In this document: one piece after another, positions 1 to 9,105 of the stretch
Numbering within the stretch: the first letter of the stretch is position 1
Layout of the letters: every line of letters begins with the position of its first letter
Assembly: GCA_017472085.1 (NCBI GenBank)
Contig: JAFUQZ010000008.1
Coordinates: 23,646-87,645, forward strand
Length of the DNA stretch: 64,000 nt
Direction of reading: 5' to 3'
Source of the DNA: Akkermansia sp.
GTDB lineage: Bacteria; Verrucomicrobiota; Verrucomicrobiia; Verrucomicrobiales; Akkermansiaceae
Notes under the pieces: generated by a model
Told to the model about the DNA's origin: nothing
The model's input: only the letters and a program-made list of their open reading frames with translations
Database searches by the model: none
Made by a program: the position numbers and the translations under genes

Positions 1-927
1 CTGATCATTTTTCGGCCAGGGGAACTGGGGCAGCTTGCTCATGAACGCGCGGGCGGTAATGAACTGTTTGATGCCGCTCTGGCGCACAATGGCAGCAAAG
101 GCGGCATCAGATGAGGTGTAGTTGATGTTCACCGGCACGATTCCTGCCAGCAGACAGGCATAGTTCGTCAGCACGCCGCCTTTCCCGGGCGGCAGAATGA
201 CACCCACGCGCGGCTCGGTCACATTCTTCTTCAGCCAGCGGGCAAACGCCATCGCCACACCCAGCAATTTACCGTAGGGAAGCCGCGTCTCGTCCATCCC
301 ATCTATCAACTCTACATCAGAGTATTTTCTCAGGCCCTCCACAATGAGACGAGTGAGAGACTTATTGAGCAGAGGCAACTCATCAAACGCCTCGGCAGAG
401 GCCTCCATCCAGGCCTGCAAAAGCCGCTCCCCCGTCTGCGGGCCGGAGGCCAGTTTGGGCAGAATCCGCACTACGGCGCGGTCATAATTGCTCTCCGAGG
501 TGAAAGTCTGGCGAACATCATCACGGTAGAACCCCACGAAAATCGGCACCGGGGCAATGTGCAAGGCGGCCAGATGCATCATGAACGGCATGGGCACATC
601 GGAAAGGCAGCCCAACGCCTGATTCGGGCGACCGGGCACATACAGAATATCCAGTCCACGTTGCAACACCTCCAGCAAACGCTCACGCAGCGTGCGGCTG
701 TCGCTCTTGCGGAAATTAAAGCTCAGCACCTCTGAACCGGTCGCCTTTATCTTCTTCATGAGCGGTTCCTGCGGCAGAAACGAATCTTCCACCAGGAAAG
801 CAAGATTCTCGGCTCCACCCATCACCTTGATAACAGCCTGCAAGGCCTGAACATCCAGACGATTCGGGATATAAATAGACGGTTGGGCGCAGCGTTCCTC
901 TGCCCCGCAAATGCGTACAGTTGCCAT
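1..927 (-). CDS. Aas-like acyl-ACP synthetase / AMP-binding protein (3' part outside window)
   Basis: The first 309 codons are present and the gene runs off the left edge. Reverse-strand translation starts MATVRICGAEERCAQPSIYI and shows, near residues 240-300, the segments VGVILPPGKGG, LAGIVPVNINYTSSDA and GIKQFITARAFMSKLP. These match the start of the AMP-binding domain of Aas-type 2-acyl-GPE acyltransferase / acyl-ACP synthetases, which reactivate lysophospholipids and fatty acids at the inner membrane. The first ~220 residues are not a canonical PlsC domain that I can recognise, so a stand-alone acyl-ACP ligase is equally possible. The start ATG lies 9 nt after a strong promoter and there is no Shine-Dalgarno site. 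It is divergent from glnS. Confidence 0.72.
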   Translation of the reverse strand, partial: MATVRICGAEERCAQPSIYIPNRLDVQALQAVIKVMGGAENLAFLVEDSFLPQEPLMKKIKATGSEVLSFNFRKSDSRTLRERLLEVLQRGLDILYVPGRPNQALGCLSDVPMPFMMHLAALHIAPVPIFVGFYRDDVRQTFTSESNYDRAVVRILPKLASGPQTGERLLQAWMEASAEAFDELPLLNKSLTRLIVEGLRKYSDVELIDGMDETRLPYGKLLGVAMAFARWLKKNVTEPRVGVILPPGKGGVLTNYACLLAGIVPVNINYTSSDAAFAAIVRQSGIKQFITARAFMSKLPQFPWPKNDQ

Positions 928-936
928 AACGTTGGT

Positions 937-964
937 ATTATAGCATACTCTATGTTATTGTCAA
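937..964 (-). promoter_or_regulatory. sigma70-type promoter of the Aas-like gene
   Basis: TTGACA (959-964) and TATAAT (937-942) with a 16-bp spacer on the minus strand. The ATG at 927 is 9 nt past the -10, so the transcript should have almost no leader. Confidence 0.85.
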
Positions 965-1056
965 CAATCAATGAACTTATCCACAGAGCCCCATACACTT
1001 TTCCGCATTCGCGGCGGTTCAGGCACACCGAAAATACGTCATTTCCCCGAAAACAC

Positions 1057-1085
1057 TTGATTTACCGAGCTCCGGCAAGTAAAAT
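1057..1085 (+). promoter_or_regulatory. glnS promoter
   Basis: TTGATT (1057-1062), 17-bp spacer, TAAAAT (1080-1085). The glnS ATG at 1093 begins 7 nt after the -10, at the position where transcription itself should start. Confidence 0.8.
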
Positions 1086-1092
1086 CACGCGC

Positions 1093-2772
1093 ATGACGAA
1101 CGAGGAAACCAAGAAAGACTTCATCCGCGAGATGGTGGCGAAGGATCTGGCAGAAGGATACTGCACCGTCCCCATCACGCGCTTTCCGCCGGAACCGAAC
1201 GGGTATCTGCACATCGGCCACGCGAAGGCCATCTGTCTGGATTTCGGTCTGGCGCAGGAATACGCCCACCTCGGAGCAGTCTGCCACTTGCGATTCGATG
1301 ACACCAACCCCTGCAAGGAGGATATTGAGTTCGTCAACTCCATCCAGGAGGATATCCGCTGGCTCGGTTTCGATTGGGGTGAGCATCTGTACTGGGCTTC
1401 CAACATTTTTGATTTCTACTACGACTGTGCCGTGCATCTGATTAAGAACGGCCTGGCATACGTGGATGAACAGGATCGCGAAACCATGCGCAAACAGCGC
1501 GGTGACCTCCTGACCCCCGGCATCCACTCCCCCTACCGTGACCGCTCGGAGGAGGAAAACCTCGCTCAGTTTGAAGCCATGAAAGAGGGCAAGTTTGCTG
1601 AGGGAGCGGCCGTGCTCCGCGCCAAAATTGACATGGCCAGCAGCAACATGAACATGCGTGACCCTGTCATCTACCGCATTTCCTACGACCACCACCACAA
1701 CACCGGCAACAAGTGGTGCATCTATCCCATGTATGACTTCGCTCACCCGCTGGAGGATGCATGGGAACACATCACCCACTCGCTCTGCACGCTGGAGTTT
1801 GAGAACCATCGCCCGCTCTACGAATGGGTCATTGATAACTGCCCCGTGCCCGCCAAACCCAAACAGCGCGAGTTCTCCCGGCTCAACATCACCTACACCG
1901 TGATGAGCAAGCGTAAGCTGCGCCAGATGGTGGAGGAGGGTTATGTGGCCGGCTGGGATGACCCCCGCATGCCCACCATCTGCGGCATGCGCCGCCGCGG
2001 CTACCCCGCCCGCGCCATTGTGGATTTCTGCACAGGAGTCGGCATCACCAAGTTCAACGGCAACACCGATGTGGCTCGTCTGGAAAACGCCGTGCGCGGA
2101 GAGCTCAACGCCGTTGCCGAGCGCCGCATGGCCGTCCTCAATCCGCTCAAACTCGTACTCACGAACGTCCCTGCCGACTTTGAGGAAGAGGTGGAAGTGG
2201 TCATCAACCCGGAGAAGCCGGAACTGGGCAATCGCAGCGTTACCCTCACCCGCGAGGTCTGGATTGACCGCGATGACTTCATGGTCGAGCCGCCGAAGAA
2301 ATACAAGCGCCTGAGCCCCGGTGCCTGCGTGCGTCTGCGCGGCGGTTACTGCATGATTTGCACCGGCTACGAGGCCGATGCGGAGGGCAACGTGACCGAG
2401 GTGCGGGCAGAAATCATCCCCGGCACCATCGGCGCCAACCCGCCGGAGGGTATCAAGTGCAAGGGCGCCATCCACTGGGTATCTGCCAAATACGGCGTGA
2501 AAGCCGAGGTGCGTCTCTACGACCGTCTGTTCAAGGACGAAGCCCCGGATGCCAACCCGGAGGGTTTCCTGGCCTCGCTGAATCAGGATTCCCTCACCAT
2601 CATCAGCGATGCGATGGTGGAACCGGCGCTGGCAGCCGCGCCCGGCGAATTCGTGTGCCAGTTTGAGCGCACGGGTTATTTCGTGGCCGACCGCTATGAC
2701 CACAGTGCAGAGCACCCGGTGTTCAACCGCGCCGTCGGTCTGCGCGACTCCTGGGCAAAAATGAACAAGTGA
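1093..2772 (+). CDS. glnS: Glutaminyl-tRNA synthetase
   Basis: Class I aminoacyl-tRNA synthetase charging tRNA-Gln in the cytosol. The HIGH signature is at residues 40-43 (PPEPNGYLHIGHAK) and the KMSKS-type loop VMSKRKL at about 270-276. The GlnRS-type beta-barrel anticodon-binding domain follows to the C terminus. The 559-aa length fits GlnRS (E. coli 554). The reading frame is open further upstream (to 883), but that part crosses the promoter of this gene and of its divergent neighbour; the ATG at 1093 aligns with the usual GlnRS N terminus and sits 7 nt after the -10, implying leaderless translation. ribBA follows after 10 nt. Confidence 0.95.
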   Translation: MTNEETKKDFIREMVAKDLAEGYCTVPITRFPPEPNGYLHIGHAKAICLDFGLAQEYAHLGAVCHLRFDDTNPCKEDIEFVNSIQEDIRWLGFDWGEHLYWASNIFDFYYDCAVHLIKNGLAYVDEQDRETMRKQRGDLLTPGIHSPYRDRSEEENLAQFEAMKEGKFAEGAAVLRAKIDMASSNMNMRDPVIYRISYDHHHNTGNKWCIYPMYDFAHPLEDAWEHITHSLCTLEFENHRPLYEWVIDNCPVPAKPKQREFSRLNITYTVMSKRKLRQMVEEGYVAGWDDPRMPTICGMRRRGYPARAIVDFCTGVGITKFNGNTDVARLENAVRGELNAVAERRMAVLNPLKLVLTNVPADFEEEVEVVINPEKPELGNRSVTLTREVWIDRDDFMVEPPKKYKRLSPGACVRLRGGYCMICTGYEADAEGNVTEVRAEIIPGTIGANPPEGIKCKGAIHWVSAKYGVKAEVRLYDRLFKDEAPDANPEGFLASLNQDSLTIISDAMVEPALAAAPGEFVCQFERTGYFVADRYDHSAEHPVFNRAVGLRDSWAKMNK

Positions 2773-2782
2773 TACACCCCTC

Positions 2783-4144
2783 ATGAAGCACATCGAATTC
2801 ACAGCCACCAACGGCACTTTCGATATCAACGATTTCATCAATCGCTGTGATGCCGCCACCATGGGCGAAGAACTTCCCCCGGCTCCCGCCCCGGAGCCGG
2901 AAAAGGAAGAGATTCCCCCCTGCTCCGTGCCTGTGGCTGATGGCACAGACCCCATCGTTTACTCCGCGCTGGAGGAAGTGATTGAGGAGCTGCGCATGGG
3001 CAGGCTCATCCTCATGACGGATGATCCCCATCGGGAGAACGAGGTGGACCTGGTCTGTGCCGGCCAATTCGCAACGCCGCAGAACATCAACTTCATCGCC
3101 ACGCATGCGCGCGGCCTCATCTGTGTGCCCATGGCGCATGAACGTGTGGATTCCCTAGGACTGCCCATGCAGGCCCAGCACAACACAGAAAAGCACCACA
3201 CCGCCTTCACCGTCAGCGTGGATGCCAAAGAGGGTATCACGACCGGCATCAGCGCCTTTGAACGCTCCATCACCACCATCAAACTGGCAGACCCGCGCTG
3301 CACACCGGATGATTTTGTGCAGCCCGGCCACTGCTTCCCGCTGCGGGCAGTAGAGGGAGGCGTCATCCGCCGCGCCGGACACACCGAAGGCACCGTGGAT
3401 TTGCTGCGCATCGCCGGCATGGAACCCGTGGGGGTATGCTGTGAAATCATGAAGGACGACGGCACTATGGCCCGTCTGGGCGAAATGGGCGCATTCCAGC
3501 GGAAATACGGGCTGAAAGCCTGCTCTCTGGCTCAGATTATAGAGCACCGGCAGCACACGGAAAAACTCATCATCCGCGAAGAGGTGGTCAAACTGCCCAC
3601 CGATTTCGGTGAGTTCGACTGCTATTCCTACCACTCCAAGGTGGATGGCAAGACCCACCTGGCGCTCGTGCATGGGGAAATTGACCCGGAGAAGCCCATC
3701 CTCTGCCGCGTGCACAGCGAATGTCTCACAGGTGATGTGTTTGCCAGCCGCCGCTGTGACTGCGGCAGCCAGCTGCACGCCGCCATGCGCCGTGTGGCGC
3801 AGGAGGGAGGCGTCATCCTTTATCTGCGGCAGGAGGGGCGCGGTATCGGGCTGGCCGCCAAGCTGCATGCCTACAAGCTCCAGGAACAGGGCTATGATAC
3901 GGTGGATGCCAACGTCAAGCTCGGTTTCGCCCCGGATCTGCGCGACTACGGTGTGGGTGCCCAGATACTGCGGGATTTGGGGGTGCGGCATCTGCGTCTG
4001 CTCACCAACAACCCGCGCAAGATTGTGGGTCTTGCCGGTCATGGGCTGGACATCGTGGAACAGCTGCCCATCAACATCCCCGCACACGAGGATAACCGCC
4101 ACTATCTCGAGACCAAGCGCGACCGCATGGGACACCTCATCTGA
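2783..4144 (+). CDS. ribBA: Bifunctional 3,4-dihydroxy-2-butanone-4-phosphate synthase / GTP cyclohydrolase II
   Basis: Riboflavin pathway enzyme feeding both branches: RibB makes DHBP from ribulose 5-phosphate and RibA opens GTP. After a ~58-residue Pro/Glu-rich N-terminal extension, the RibB domain carries DDPHRENEVDL, HARGLICVPM and RRAGHTEGTVDL. The RibA domain (about residue 265 on) carries the zinc-cysteine motif HSECLTGDVFASRRCDCG, then YLRQEGRGIGL and LLTNNPRKIVGL. The usual RENEGDL of RibB reads RENEVDL here, a Gly-to-Val change beside the catalytic acids. It lies 10 nt after glnS, with no Shine-Dalgarno site, and is probably co-transcribed with it. Confidence 0.95.
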   Translation: MKHIEFTATNGTFDINDFINRCDAATMGEELPPAPAPEPEKEEIPPCSVPVADGTDPIVYSALEEVIEELRMGRLILMTDDPHRENEVDLVCAGQFATPQNINFIATHARGLICVPMAHERVDSLGLPMQAQHNTEKHHTAFTVSVDAKEGITTGISAFERSITTIKLADPRCTPDDFVQPGHCFPLRAVEGGVIRRAGHTEGTVDLLRIAGMEPVGVCCEIMKDDGTMARLGEMGAFQRKYGLKACSLAQIIEHRQHTEKLIIREEVVKLPTDFGEFDCYSYHSKVDGKTHLALVHGEIDPEKPILCRVHSECLTGDVFASRRCDCGSQLHAAMRRVAQEGGVILYLRQEGRGIGLAAKLHAYKLQEQGYDTVDANVKLGFAPDLRDYGVGAQILRDLGVRHLRLLTNNPRKIVGLAGHGLDIVEQLPINIPAHEDNRHYLETKRDRMGHLI

Positions 4145-4196
4145 ATCGCGACTGCGAAAGATTCCACCATATAGGCGCGTATGTCTTAAAAGAACA

Positions 4197-4224
4197 TTGC
4201 AGCCGCATCTCCTCACGTTACAAT
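4197..4224 (+). promoter_or_regulatory. ftsH promoter
   Basis: TTGCAG (4197-4202), 16-bp spacer, TACAAT (4219-4224). The predicted 5' leader is about 14 nt, purine-rich (AAGAAGAAAAA) but without a GGAGG core. Confidence 0.65.
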
Positions 4225-4244
4225 AAGAAGAAAAACCAACTTCC

Positions 4245-6545
4245 ATGTCCGACGACAACGATAAGAAAACACCACCGACACCCCAGCCCGGTTCCGGGCC
4301 GAACTGGGGGCTCATGACTCTTCTGGCGGTCATTGCCGGCATTCTGCTGATAGCCTTTGCCTTTGACGGCTCCATGGGCAGCCCTGCCCGCACCATCTCG
4401 CTGGATGAATTCACCAGGGACTACCGCAAAGGAATGGTTGTCACCGGCGACCAGAAACAATTTCCCATCGAAGTCATCACCAACGATGCTTCCAGCAACA
4501 GCACCCTCACCGCCTACCTCTACCGCAAGGCTCCCACATTCCAGACCGGGCGTTTCTACCTGCCTTTCACCAATTCGGAGGAAGTGCGCTCCCTCTGCAA
4601 CCGCTTCGGCATCACGCTGACCACCCGCATGGACTCCACGGCGCCCTCCCTCACGGATGCCGAGCGTGTCCGCTCCACGGATGACTTTGCCCGACTGGGT
4701 GAAGAGGGGCGTATCATCGTGGGCGAGGCCGGCCCCGTGATTTACGAAAACGGCAACCAGGGGGTCATTGTCGGTGAATACCGCAAAGTTCCCACCGCCA
4801 AGCTCACCGCACGCGATGTGGAAATGGTACGCGTGGAGTTCAGCCGTACCTTCCAGGGCGACAAGGTGCGGGACTTGCTCGGCAACAATGTCACCTACAG
4901 CGTGGAGAGCAACACCATGATGACCATTCTCATCAACGTGCTGCCCGTTGCCATTGTGTTCCTGCTGCTCTTCTTCCTCTTCCGTGCCCAGAGCGGCGGC
5001 CCCGGCGGCGCCATGAAGTTTGCCCGCAGCCGCGCCCGTCTGCTCGACCCCTCCAAGAACAAAGTCACGTTCAAGGATGTTGCAGGCATCTCCGAAGCCA
5101 AGGAAGAAGTCTGGGAAATCGTGGAATTTCTCCGCAACCCCAAGAAATTCCGCAACCTGGGCGGCACCATCCCCAAAGGCGTGCTGATGGTCGGCCCTCC
5201 CGGCACGGGTAAGACCCTGCTGGCGCGCGCCATTGCCGGCGAGGCCAATGTACCCTTCTACACCATTTCCGGCTCCGACTTCGTGGAAATGTTCGTGGGT
5301 GTGGGTGCCAGCCGTGTGCGCGACATGTTTGCCGAGGCCAAGAAACACTCACCCTGCCTCATCTTCATTGATGAAATTGATGCTGTGGGACGCCACCGCG
5401 GTCACGGCGTGGGCGGCGGTCACGATGAGCGAGAGCAGACCCTCAACGCCCTGCTGGTGGAAATGGACGGCTTCACCGCCAATGAGAATGTCATCGTCAT
5501 CGCCGCCACCAACCGCGTGGACGTGCTTGACCCCGCCCTGCTCCGACCCGGCCGCTTCGACCGCCAGGTCACCGTCAACCTGCCGGATGCAGCCGGGCGT
5601 GAGCAGATTCTCCGCGTGCATGCCCGCAAAGTCAAACTCGATCCCTCCGTGGATCTGGGTCCCATTGCCCGCGCCACCACCGGCTTCTCCGGTGCAGAGC
5701 TCGCCAACGTGGTGAATGAGGCAGCCCTCATCGCCGCCCGCCGCAACCAGCAGACCGTGCAGCAGGCCGATTTGGAGGAAGCCAGCGAGAAGGTGCGCTG
5801 GGGACGCGAGCGCCGTTCTCTGGAAATCACGGACAAAGAGAAGTACAACACCGCCATCCACGAAGCCGGCCACGCCATCTGCCTGCTCAAGACAGACCTC
5901 TCCAAAACCCTGCCGCTGCACAAGGTCACCATCATCCCCCGCGGCCCGGCCCTGGGTGTCACCATGATGCTGCCGGAAGAAGACCAGCACAGCGAATACC
6001 GCAGCGAGATGCTCGACTACATCGTCGTCACCATGGGTGGGCGCTGTGCCGAGCAGGTGGTCTTCGGCGACTACTCCGGCGGCGCCCGCGGCGACATCCA
6101 CCAGGCCACCTCCGTGGCTCGCAAAATGGTCTGCGTCTACGGCATGAGCGACAAGCTCGGCCCCGTGGAATACGGCTCCAACCACAGCGAGGTATTCCTG
6201 GCTCGAGACATCTCCCAGAGCACCCGCAACTTCTCTGAGCACACCGCCCGCGTTATTGATGAGGAAATTCACCGCATCGTCACGGAGAACTATAACCGCG
6301 CCATGAGCATCCTCACCGAGAACAAGGAGCGGCTCCTGCTCATTGCGGACAAACTCATTGAGTTTGAAACCCTCAGCGGCAAGCAGGTGAAAGAACTGCT
6401 GGAGACAGGCGAGATGACCGATCCGCCCCTGCGCCAGCTTCCCCCGGAAATCCCCGCAGAGCAGGATACTCCCACAGACCTCCAGACTCCCAACGATGAA
6501 CCTCCGGCCGACACTCAGGCAACGGAGGATGAGAAACAAGCGTAA
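4245..6545 (+). CDS. ftsH: ATP-dependent zinc metalloprotease FtsH
   Basis: Membrane-anchored AAA+ protease that degrades misfolded membrane proteins and short-lived regulators. Visible parts in order: first transmembrane helix at ~22-42, a long periplasmic domain, second helix at ~225-248, Walker A GPPGTGKT at ~317, Walker [10 protein letters not shown], an intact second-region-of-homology with RPGRFDRQV, and the zinc site HEAGH at ~538-542 with the distal acidic ligand near [11 protein letters not shown]. The 766-aa length exceeds E. coli FtsH (644) because of a larger periplasmic part and a Pro/Glu/Thr-rich C-terminal tail of ~60 residues. rsfS follows after 24 nt. Confidence 0.97.
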   Translation: MSDDNDKKTPPTPQPGSGPNWGLMTLLAVIAGILLIAFAFDGSMGSPARTISLDEFTRDYRKGMVVTGDQKQFPIEVITNDASSNSTLTAYLYRKAPTFQTGRFYLPFTNSEEVRSLCNRFGITLTTRMDSTAPSLTDAERVRSTDDFARLGEEGRIIVGEAGPVIYENGNQGVIVGEYRKVPTAKLTARDVEMVRVEFSRTFQGDKVRDLLGNNVTYSVESNTMMTILINVLPVAIVFLLLFFLFRAQSGGPGGAMKFARSRARLLDPSKNKVTFKDVAGISEAKEEVWEIVEFLRNPKKFRNLGGTIPKGVLMVGPPGTGKTLLARAIAGEANVPFYTISGSDFVEMFVGVGASRVRDMFAEAKKHSPCLIFIDEIDAVGRHRGHGVGGGHDEREQTLNALLVEMDGFTANENVIVIAATNRVDVLDPALLRPGRFDRQVTVNLPDAAGREQILRVHARKVKLDPSVDLGPIARATTGFSGAELANVVNEAALIAARRNQQTVQQADLEEASEKVRWGRERRSLEITDKEKYNTAIHEAGHAICLLKTDLSKTLPLHKVTIIPRGPALGVTMMLPEEDQHSEYRSEMLDYIVVTMGGRCAEQVVFGDYSGGARGDIHQATSVARKMVCVYGMSDKLGPVEYGSNHSEVFLARDISQSTRNFSEHTARVIDEEIHRIVTENYNRAMSILTENKERLLLIADKLIEFETLSGKQVKELLETGEMTDPPLRQLPPEIPAEQDTPTDLQTPNDEPPADTQATEDEKQA

Positions 6546-6569
6546 ATCAACCACACACCTCTGAAACAC

Positions 6570-6923
6570 ATGACCAGCAAGGAACTCGCATTCGCCTGCG
6601 CCAAGGCCGCAGATGATGCCAAAGCCACCGCCATCGCCGTGTACGACCTGCGCGGCACCTCCTCCATCACCGACTTCGCCATCGTATGCACCGCCACCTC
6701 CGTCCCCCACCTCCGCGCCGTGCTGCGCGATGTGGACAAGGAAATCGGCGAGCAGTACGGTCTGGAGCCCATCTATGCCGAGCGCACGCCCAACGCCCTC
6801 TGGTCCGTGCTGGACTATATCGACGTGATGGTACACGTCATGGCCGATGAAGTGCGCGACTTCTACAACCTGGAGGAATTCTGGAAACCCGAAAACCGCA
6901 TCGACTGGGTTCCCGAATCCTGA
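6570..6923 (+). CDS. rsfS: Ribosomal silencing factor RsfS (YbeB/Iojap)
   Basis: Small protein that binds L14 on the 50S subunit and blocks subunit joining under starvation. The family core is clear: YDLRGTSSITDFAIVCTATS, then WSVLDYIDVMVHVMADEVRDFYNLEEFW near the C terminus. Length 117 aa is typical. It lies 24 nt after ftsH with no promoter of its own visible, and is followed by a strong terminator, so ftsH-rsfS is probably one transcription unit. More often rsfS sits next to nadD; that gene is not here. Confidence 0.93.
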   Translation: MTSKELAFACAKAADDAKATAIAVYDLRGTSSITDFAIVCTATSVPHLRAVLRDVDKEIGEQYGLEPIYAERTPNALWSVLDYIDVMVHVMADEVRDFYNLEEFWKPENRIDWVPES

Positions 6924-6934
6924 GCCCTTTCTTC

Positions 6935-6959
6935 AAGCCCGCCACCCGGCGGGCTTTTT
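6935..6959 (+). terminator. Rho-independent terminator of ftsH-rsfS
   Basis: Perfect 9-bp stem AAGCCCGCC / GGCGGGCTT with a 4-nt loop, ending in a T tract (6955-6959). Confidence 0.9.
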
Positions 6960-6965
6960 CATGTC

Positions 6966-8456
6966 CTATTTTCCTTTTTTACCGCCGCTGCGTTTTTTCT
7001 GCTTGAGGACGGAATACATGGCGCGGGCGAGTGAGGCTTTGTGGGTGAGCTTCACATCCGTATCATAGGCCCATATCATCACGCCACCAAAACGATTCTT
7101 TTTGAGCCAGCTGCATTTTTCCTTGATGAGTGCGGGCCCGTTAAAGCTGTGTTCCGGGCCGTTGGAACCGTCCTCATTTTTAGCGATGAAGTGATTGGCT
7201 GTGGGCGGCAGGTTGGGATACCAGGAGCGTATCTGCGAATAGCCATGCTGCACGGTCAGTTTGCCCTTTTCATTACTGTAGAAAGGGAGGCCCACAACAA
7301 TGCGCTGTTTCGGCATCCTGAAGTCGTTGAGACACTTGTTGGCATCATTCTGAAAACGCCACATGGAGGAATGCTCAGCCGCCAGATCGTCATACGACAT
7401 GGTCATGAGGAAGTCCAGCTGGTCGGTCGTGTAAATGATGGGTACTTTATAGGTGACGGAGGCCGCCATGCTGATGGAGGAGGCAGAGCCGGCCAGCTCC
7501 TCCCGCAGTTCTGCCAGAAACGCGCCGAAATTCTGCCACTGCTCCGGCGTATCAGGATATTCCCAGTCAATATCCACCCCCCTGTACCCCCGGCTGATAA
7601 CCCAGTCCGCCATGTTGCGGGCCAGCGTACGGCGGGTTTCCGGATTCGCCGTTACGGCCGTCATCGGTTCATCCATGTGGCCGAATCCGGCAATGAGGCG
7701 AGAGGCGCTCTTACCCTTCAGCCGCTTGATTTCAGCGAGCGCTTCCTCCACCACGGTGGCGGCATCCGCACCTTCCCCCACCCACTGCAGGGTCACCTCG
7801 CCGGCATGGTTCACCGTATAGGCAAAATGTACGATATCGGTGAAGCATTTGAAATGCTCCGGGGTGAGGTGCACGGCCGCGGTGGCATTGCCCCAGCCTT
7901 TAACCCAGCGGGGGCGGTAATAGGGCACGATACGATGCGTAAACGGAAATACACGGGCGGCGCGAGGCTTCTTCACCGCCTCGCCGCATTTCTGCACCGG
8001 CACCACCTCGGCGCTATCTGTTCTGACCAGTTCGCAAACAGCGTCTATCCTGTTGTTGGCTCCCGCATTCGATGCAATATCATACGCCAGCCACAGATAG
8101 GTGGTGGCGGCCTCCAGTTTGATAACCCGATCAAAGCTGAACTTTCCATCCTTAATCCTGCTCTTATCCAGTTCCGTTGCTTTATTCCCGCCCTGAGCAT
8201 TCGGGGCAAACCCGGGATTCTGCCCGGAGGTGAACAAGCGGGCGCGTTTAATATCCGCAGCATGCTCCGTCTCCCCCAGACTGAATGCCATACCGCTGAT
8301 TTGCTCCCCCGGCTCGCCGCTCACCTTTATCTGCATGAGCGCCTGACTCTCCAGTCCGGCATAGAAAACGCCGTGGGTCTGCCGGGTTTCCACCGTCAGC
8401 GCCTGCGCCGCAGCGGCGCCCACGCACCATATAGCAAGTATTCCGAGGTATCGCAC
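6966..8456 (-). CDS. Secreted GH18-family glycosidase with sialidase-type N-terminal domain
   Basis: A signal peptide (MRYLGILAIWCVGAAAAQA) is followed by a ~130-residue domain with SGEPGEQISGMAFSLGETE, ARLFTSG and TTYLWLAYDIA, which resembles the beta-sandwich found N-terminal to BNR sialidases (BNR_assoc_N). A GH18 barrel follows with the catalytic motif YRGVDIDWEYP (acid Glu near residue 299), the MSYDD strand and a closing GGVMIWAYD. GH18 enzymes cleave chitin or the GlcNAc-GlcNAc core of N-glycans; substrate cannot be told here. The frame extends 8 codons upstream, but that part contains the -10 box, so I place the start at GTG 8456, exactly 7 nt downstream of it. It ends in a basic KRSGGKKGK tail. 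Confidence 0.85.
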   Translation of the reverse strand: MRYLGILAIWCVGAAAAQALTVETRQTHGVFYAGLESQALMQIKVSGEPGEQISGMAFSLGETEHAADIKRARLFTSGQNPGFAPNAQGGNKATELDKSRIKDGKFSFDRVIKLEAATTYLWLAYDIASNAGANNRIDAVCELVRTDSAEVVPVQKCGEAVKKPRAARVFPFTHRIVPYYRPRWVKGWGNATAAVHLTPEHFKCFTDIVHFAYTVNHAGEVTLQWVGEGADAATVVEEALAEIKRLKGKSASRLIAGFGHMDEPMTAVTANPETRRTLARNMADWVISRGYRGVDIDWEYPDTPEQWQNFGAFLAELREELAGSASSISMAASVTYKVPIIYTTDQLDFLMTMSYDDLAAEHSSMWRFQNDANKCLNDFRMPKQRIVVGLPFYSNEKGKLTVQHGYSQIRSWYPNLPPTANHFIAKNEDGSNGPEHSFNGPALIKEKCSWLKKNRFGGVMIWAYDTDVKLTHKASLARAMYSVLKQKKRSGGKKGK

Positions 8457-8462
8457 ACTCCC

Positions 8463-8490
8463 ATTGTAACGATAAATCACGGGCTGTCAA
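8463..8490 (-). promoter_or_regulatory. Promoter of the GH18 gene
   Basis: TTGACA (8485-8490), 16-bp spacer, TACAAT (8463-8468) on the minus strand; the GTG start at 8456 is 6 nt beyond. The -35 box abuts the stop codon of the upstream gene. Confidence 0.82.
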
Positions 8491-8492
8491 TC

Positions 8493-8996
8493 TCAATCGC
8501 CGTCCCCATCCCCGCCATCGCCATCAACTCCGCTTCCGCCACTACCACGAATGATATACTTGCAGCGGTGCAGCATGCAGGCCCCCACCAGCAAATCGTA
8601 CACCGACAGCCCCTCCTCATTACGGCAATGCAGCTCATTCACAAAGTTTCGAGTGTAGCAGGTATTCCCGATGAACCATTTCTTCCGAAAAGAGAATGGC
8701 CACCACATCAACGACACCTCTTCCACCATTCCCGGCAGAGAGATACTCACTCGCCGACAGCCCGAAAACGCAATCCGCCCCTGCACGGTGCCGTCAGCGT
8801 CCTCCACCTGCCACACCCATCTGCCCAGAAACGTATCCCACCATTTATTCGCCTTCCGCAGCAGGAACTCCCTGCCCTCCAGGATAAACGCCCGACAATC
8901 CCCTGCGCGTCGCGGCAGTACGGATTCTCCCTGCAACCAGACACAATCAAAGCGGGAGTTCAATATCAGCGTGGCCTCTTTCATGGTAGTTTTCAT
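8493..8996 (-). CDS. Hypothetical protein with acidic Gly/Asp tail
   Basis: 167 aa, no family recognised. It begins MKTTMKEATLILNSRFDCVW and has an aromatic-rich middle (RKANKWWDTFLGRWVW, MWWPFSFRKKWF) with scattered cysteines. It ends in a low-complexity GSGGSGVDGDGGDGDGD tail. The fold hint (short beta strands, conserved W/F, no transmembrane segment or signal peptide) is compatible with a scramblase/LURP-like barrel, but that is speculation. The frame is open upstream to 9050 through the promoter; the ATG at 8996 is 7 nt after the -10. It ends just ahead of the GH18 promoter. Confidence 0.6.
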   Translation of the reverse strand: MKTTMKEATLILNSRFDCVWLQGESVLPRRAGDCRAFILEGREFLLRKANKWWDTFLGRWVWQVEDADGTVQGRIAFSGCRRVSISLPGMVEEVSLMWWPFSFRKKWFIGNTCYTRNFVNELHCRNEEGLSVYDLLVGACMLHRCKYIIRGSGGSGVDGDGGDGDGD

Positions 8997-9003
8997 GAGG
9001 ACG

Positions 9004-9032
9004 ATGGTATGGTATTTCCATAGTGTTGTCAA
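9004..9032 (-). promoter_or_regulatory. Promoter of the hypothetical gene at 8493-8996
   Basis: TTGACA (9027-9032), 17-bp spacer, TACCAT (9004-9009), then 7 nt to the ATG. Confidence 0.8.
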
Positions 9033-9060
9033 CAAAAACGAGTGACACATTTCCCGCAGT

Positions 9061-9095
9061 TTAGGCTTTCATGCGCGGGCGTGTTAGTGTATAAT
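9061..9095 (+). promoter_or_regulatory. ychF promoter of the TTAGGCTTT/TATAAT type
   Basis: TTAGGCTTT (9061-9069), 11 nt, then GTGTTAGTGTATAATGC with TATAAT at 9090-9095. There is no TTGACA-like -35. Nearly the same sequence with the same spacing lies before the ahbD-like gene at 60186-60220. Confidence 0.75.
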
Positions 9096-9105
9096 GCGCC
9101 GCGTT

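Noticed and set aside
1039..2955. Long open frame (638 codons) antisense to glnS/ribBA
   Set aside because: It mirrors two strongly conserved genes, its product is His/Val/Gly-rich without motifs, and it reflects high-GC codon bias.
7041..9023. 660-codon plus-strand frame opposite GH18 and the small unknown gene
   Set aside because: No recognisable domain; the minus-strand genes have signal peptide, catalytic motif and promoters.
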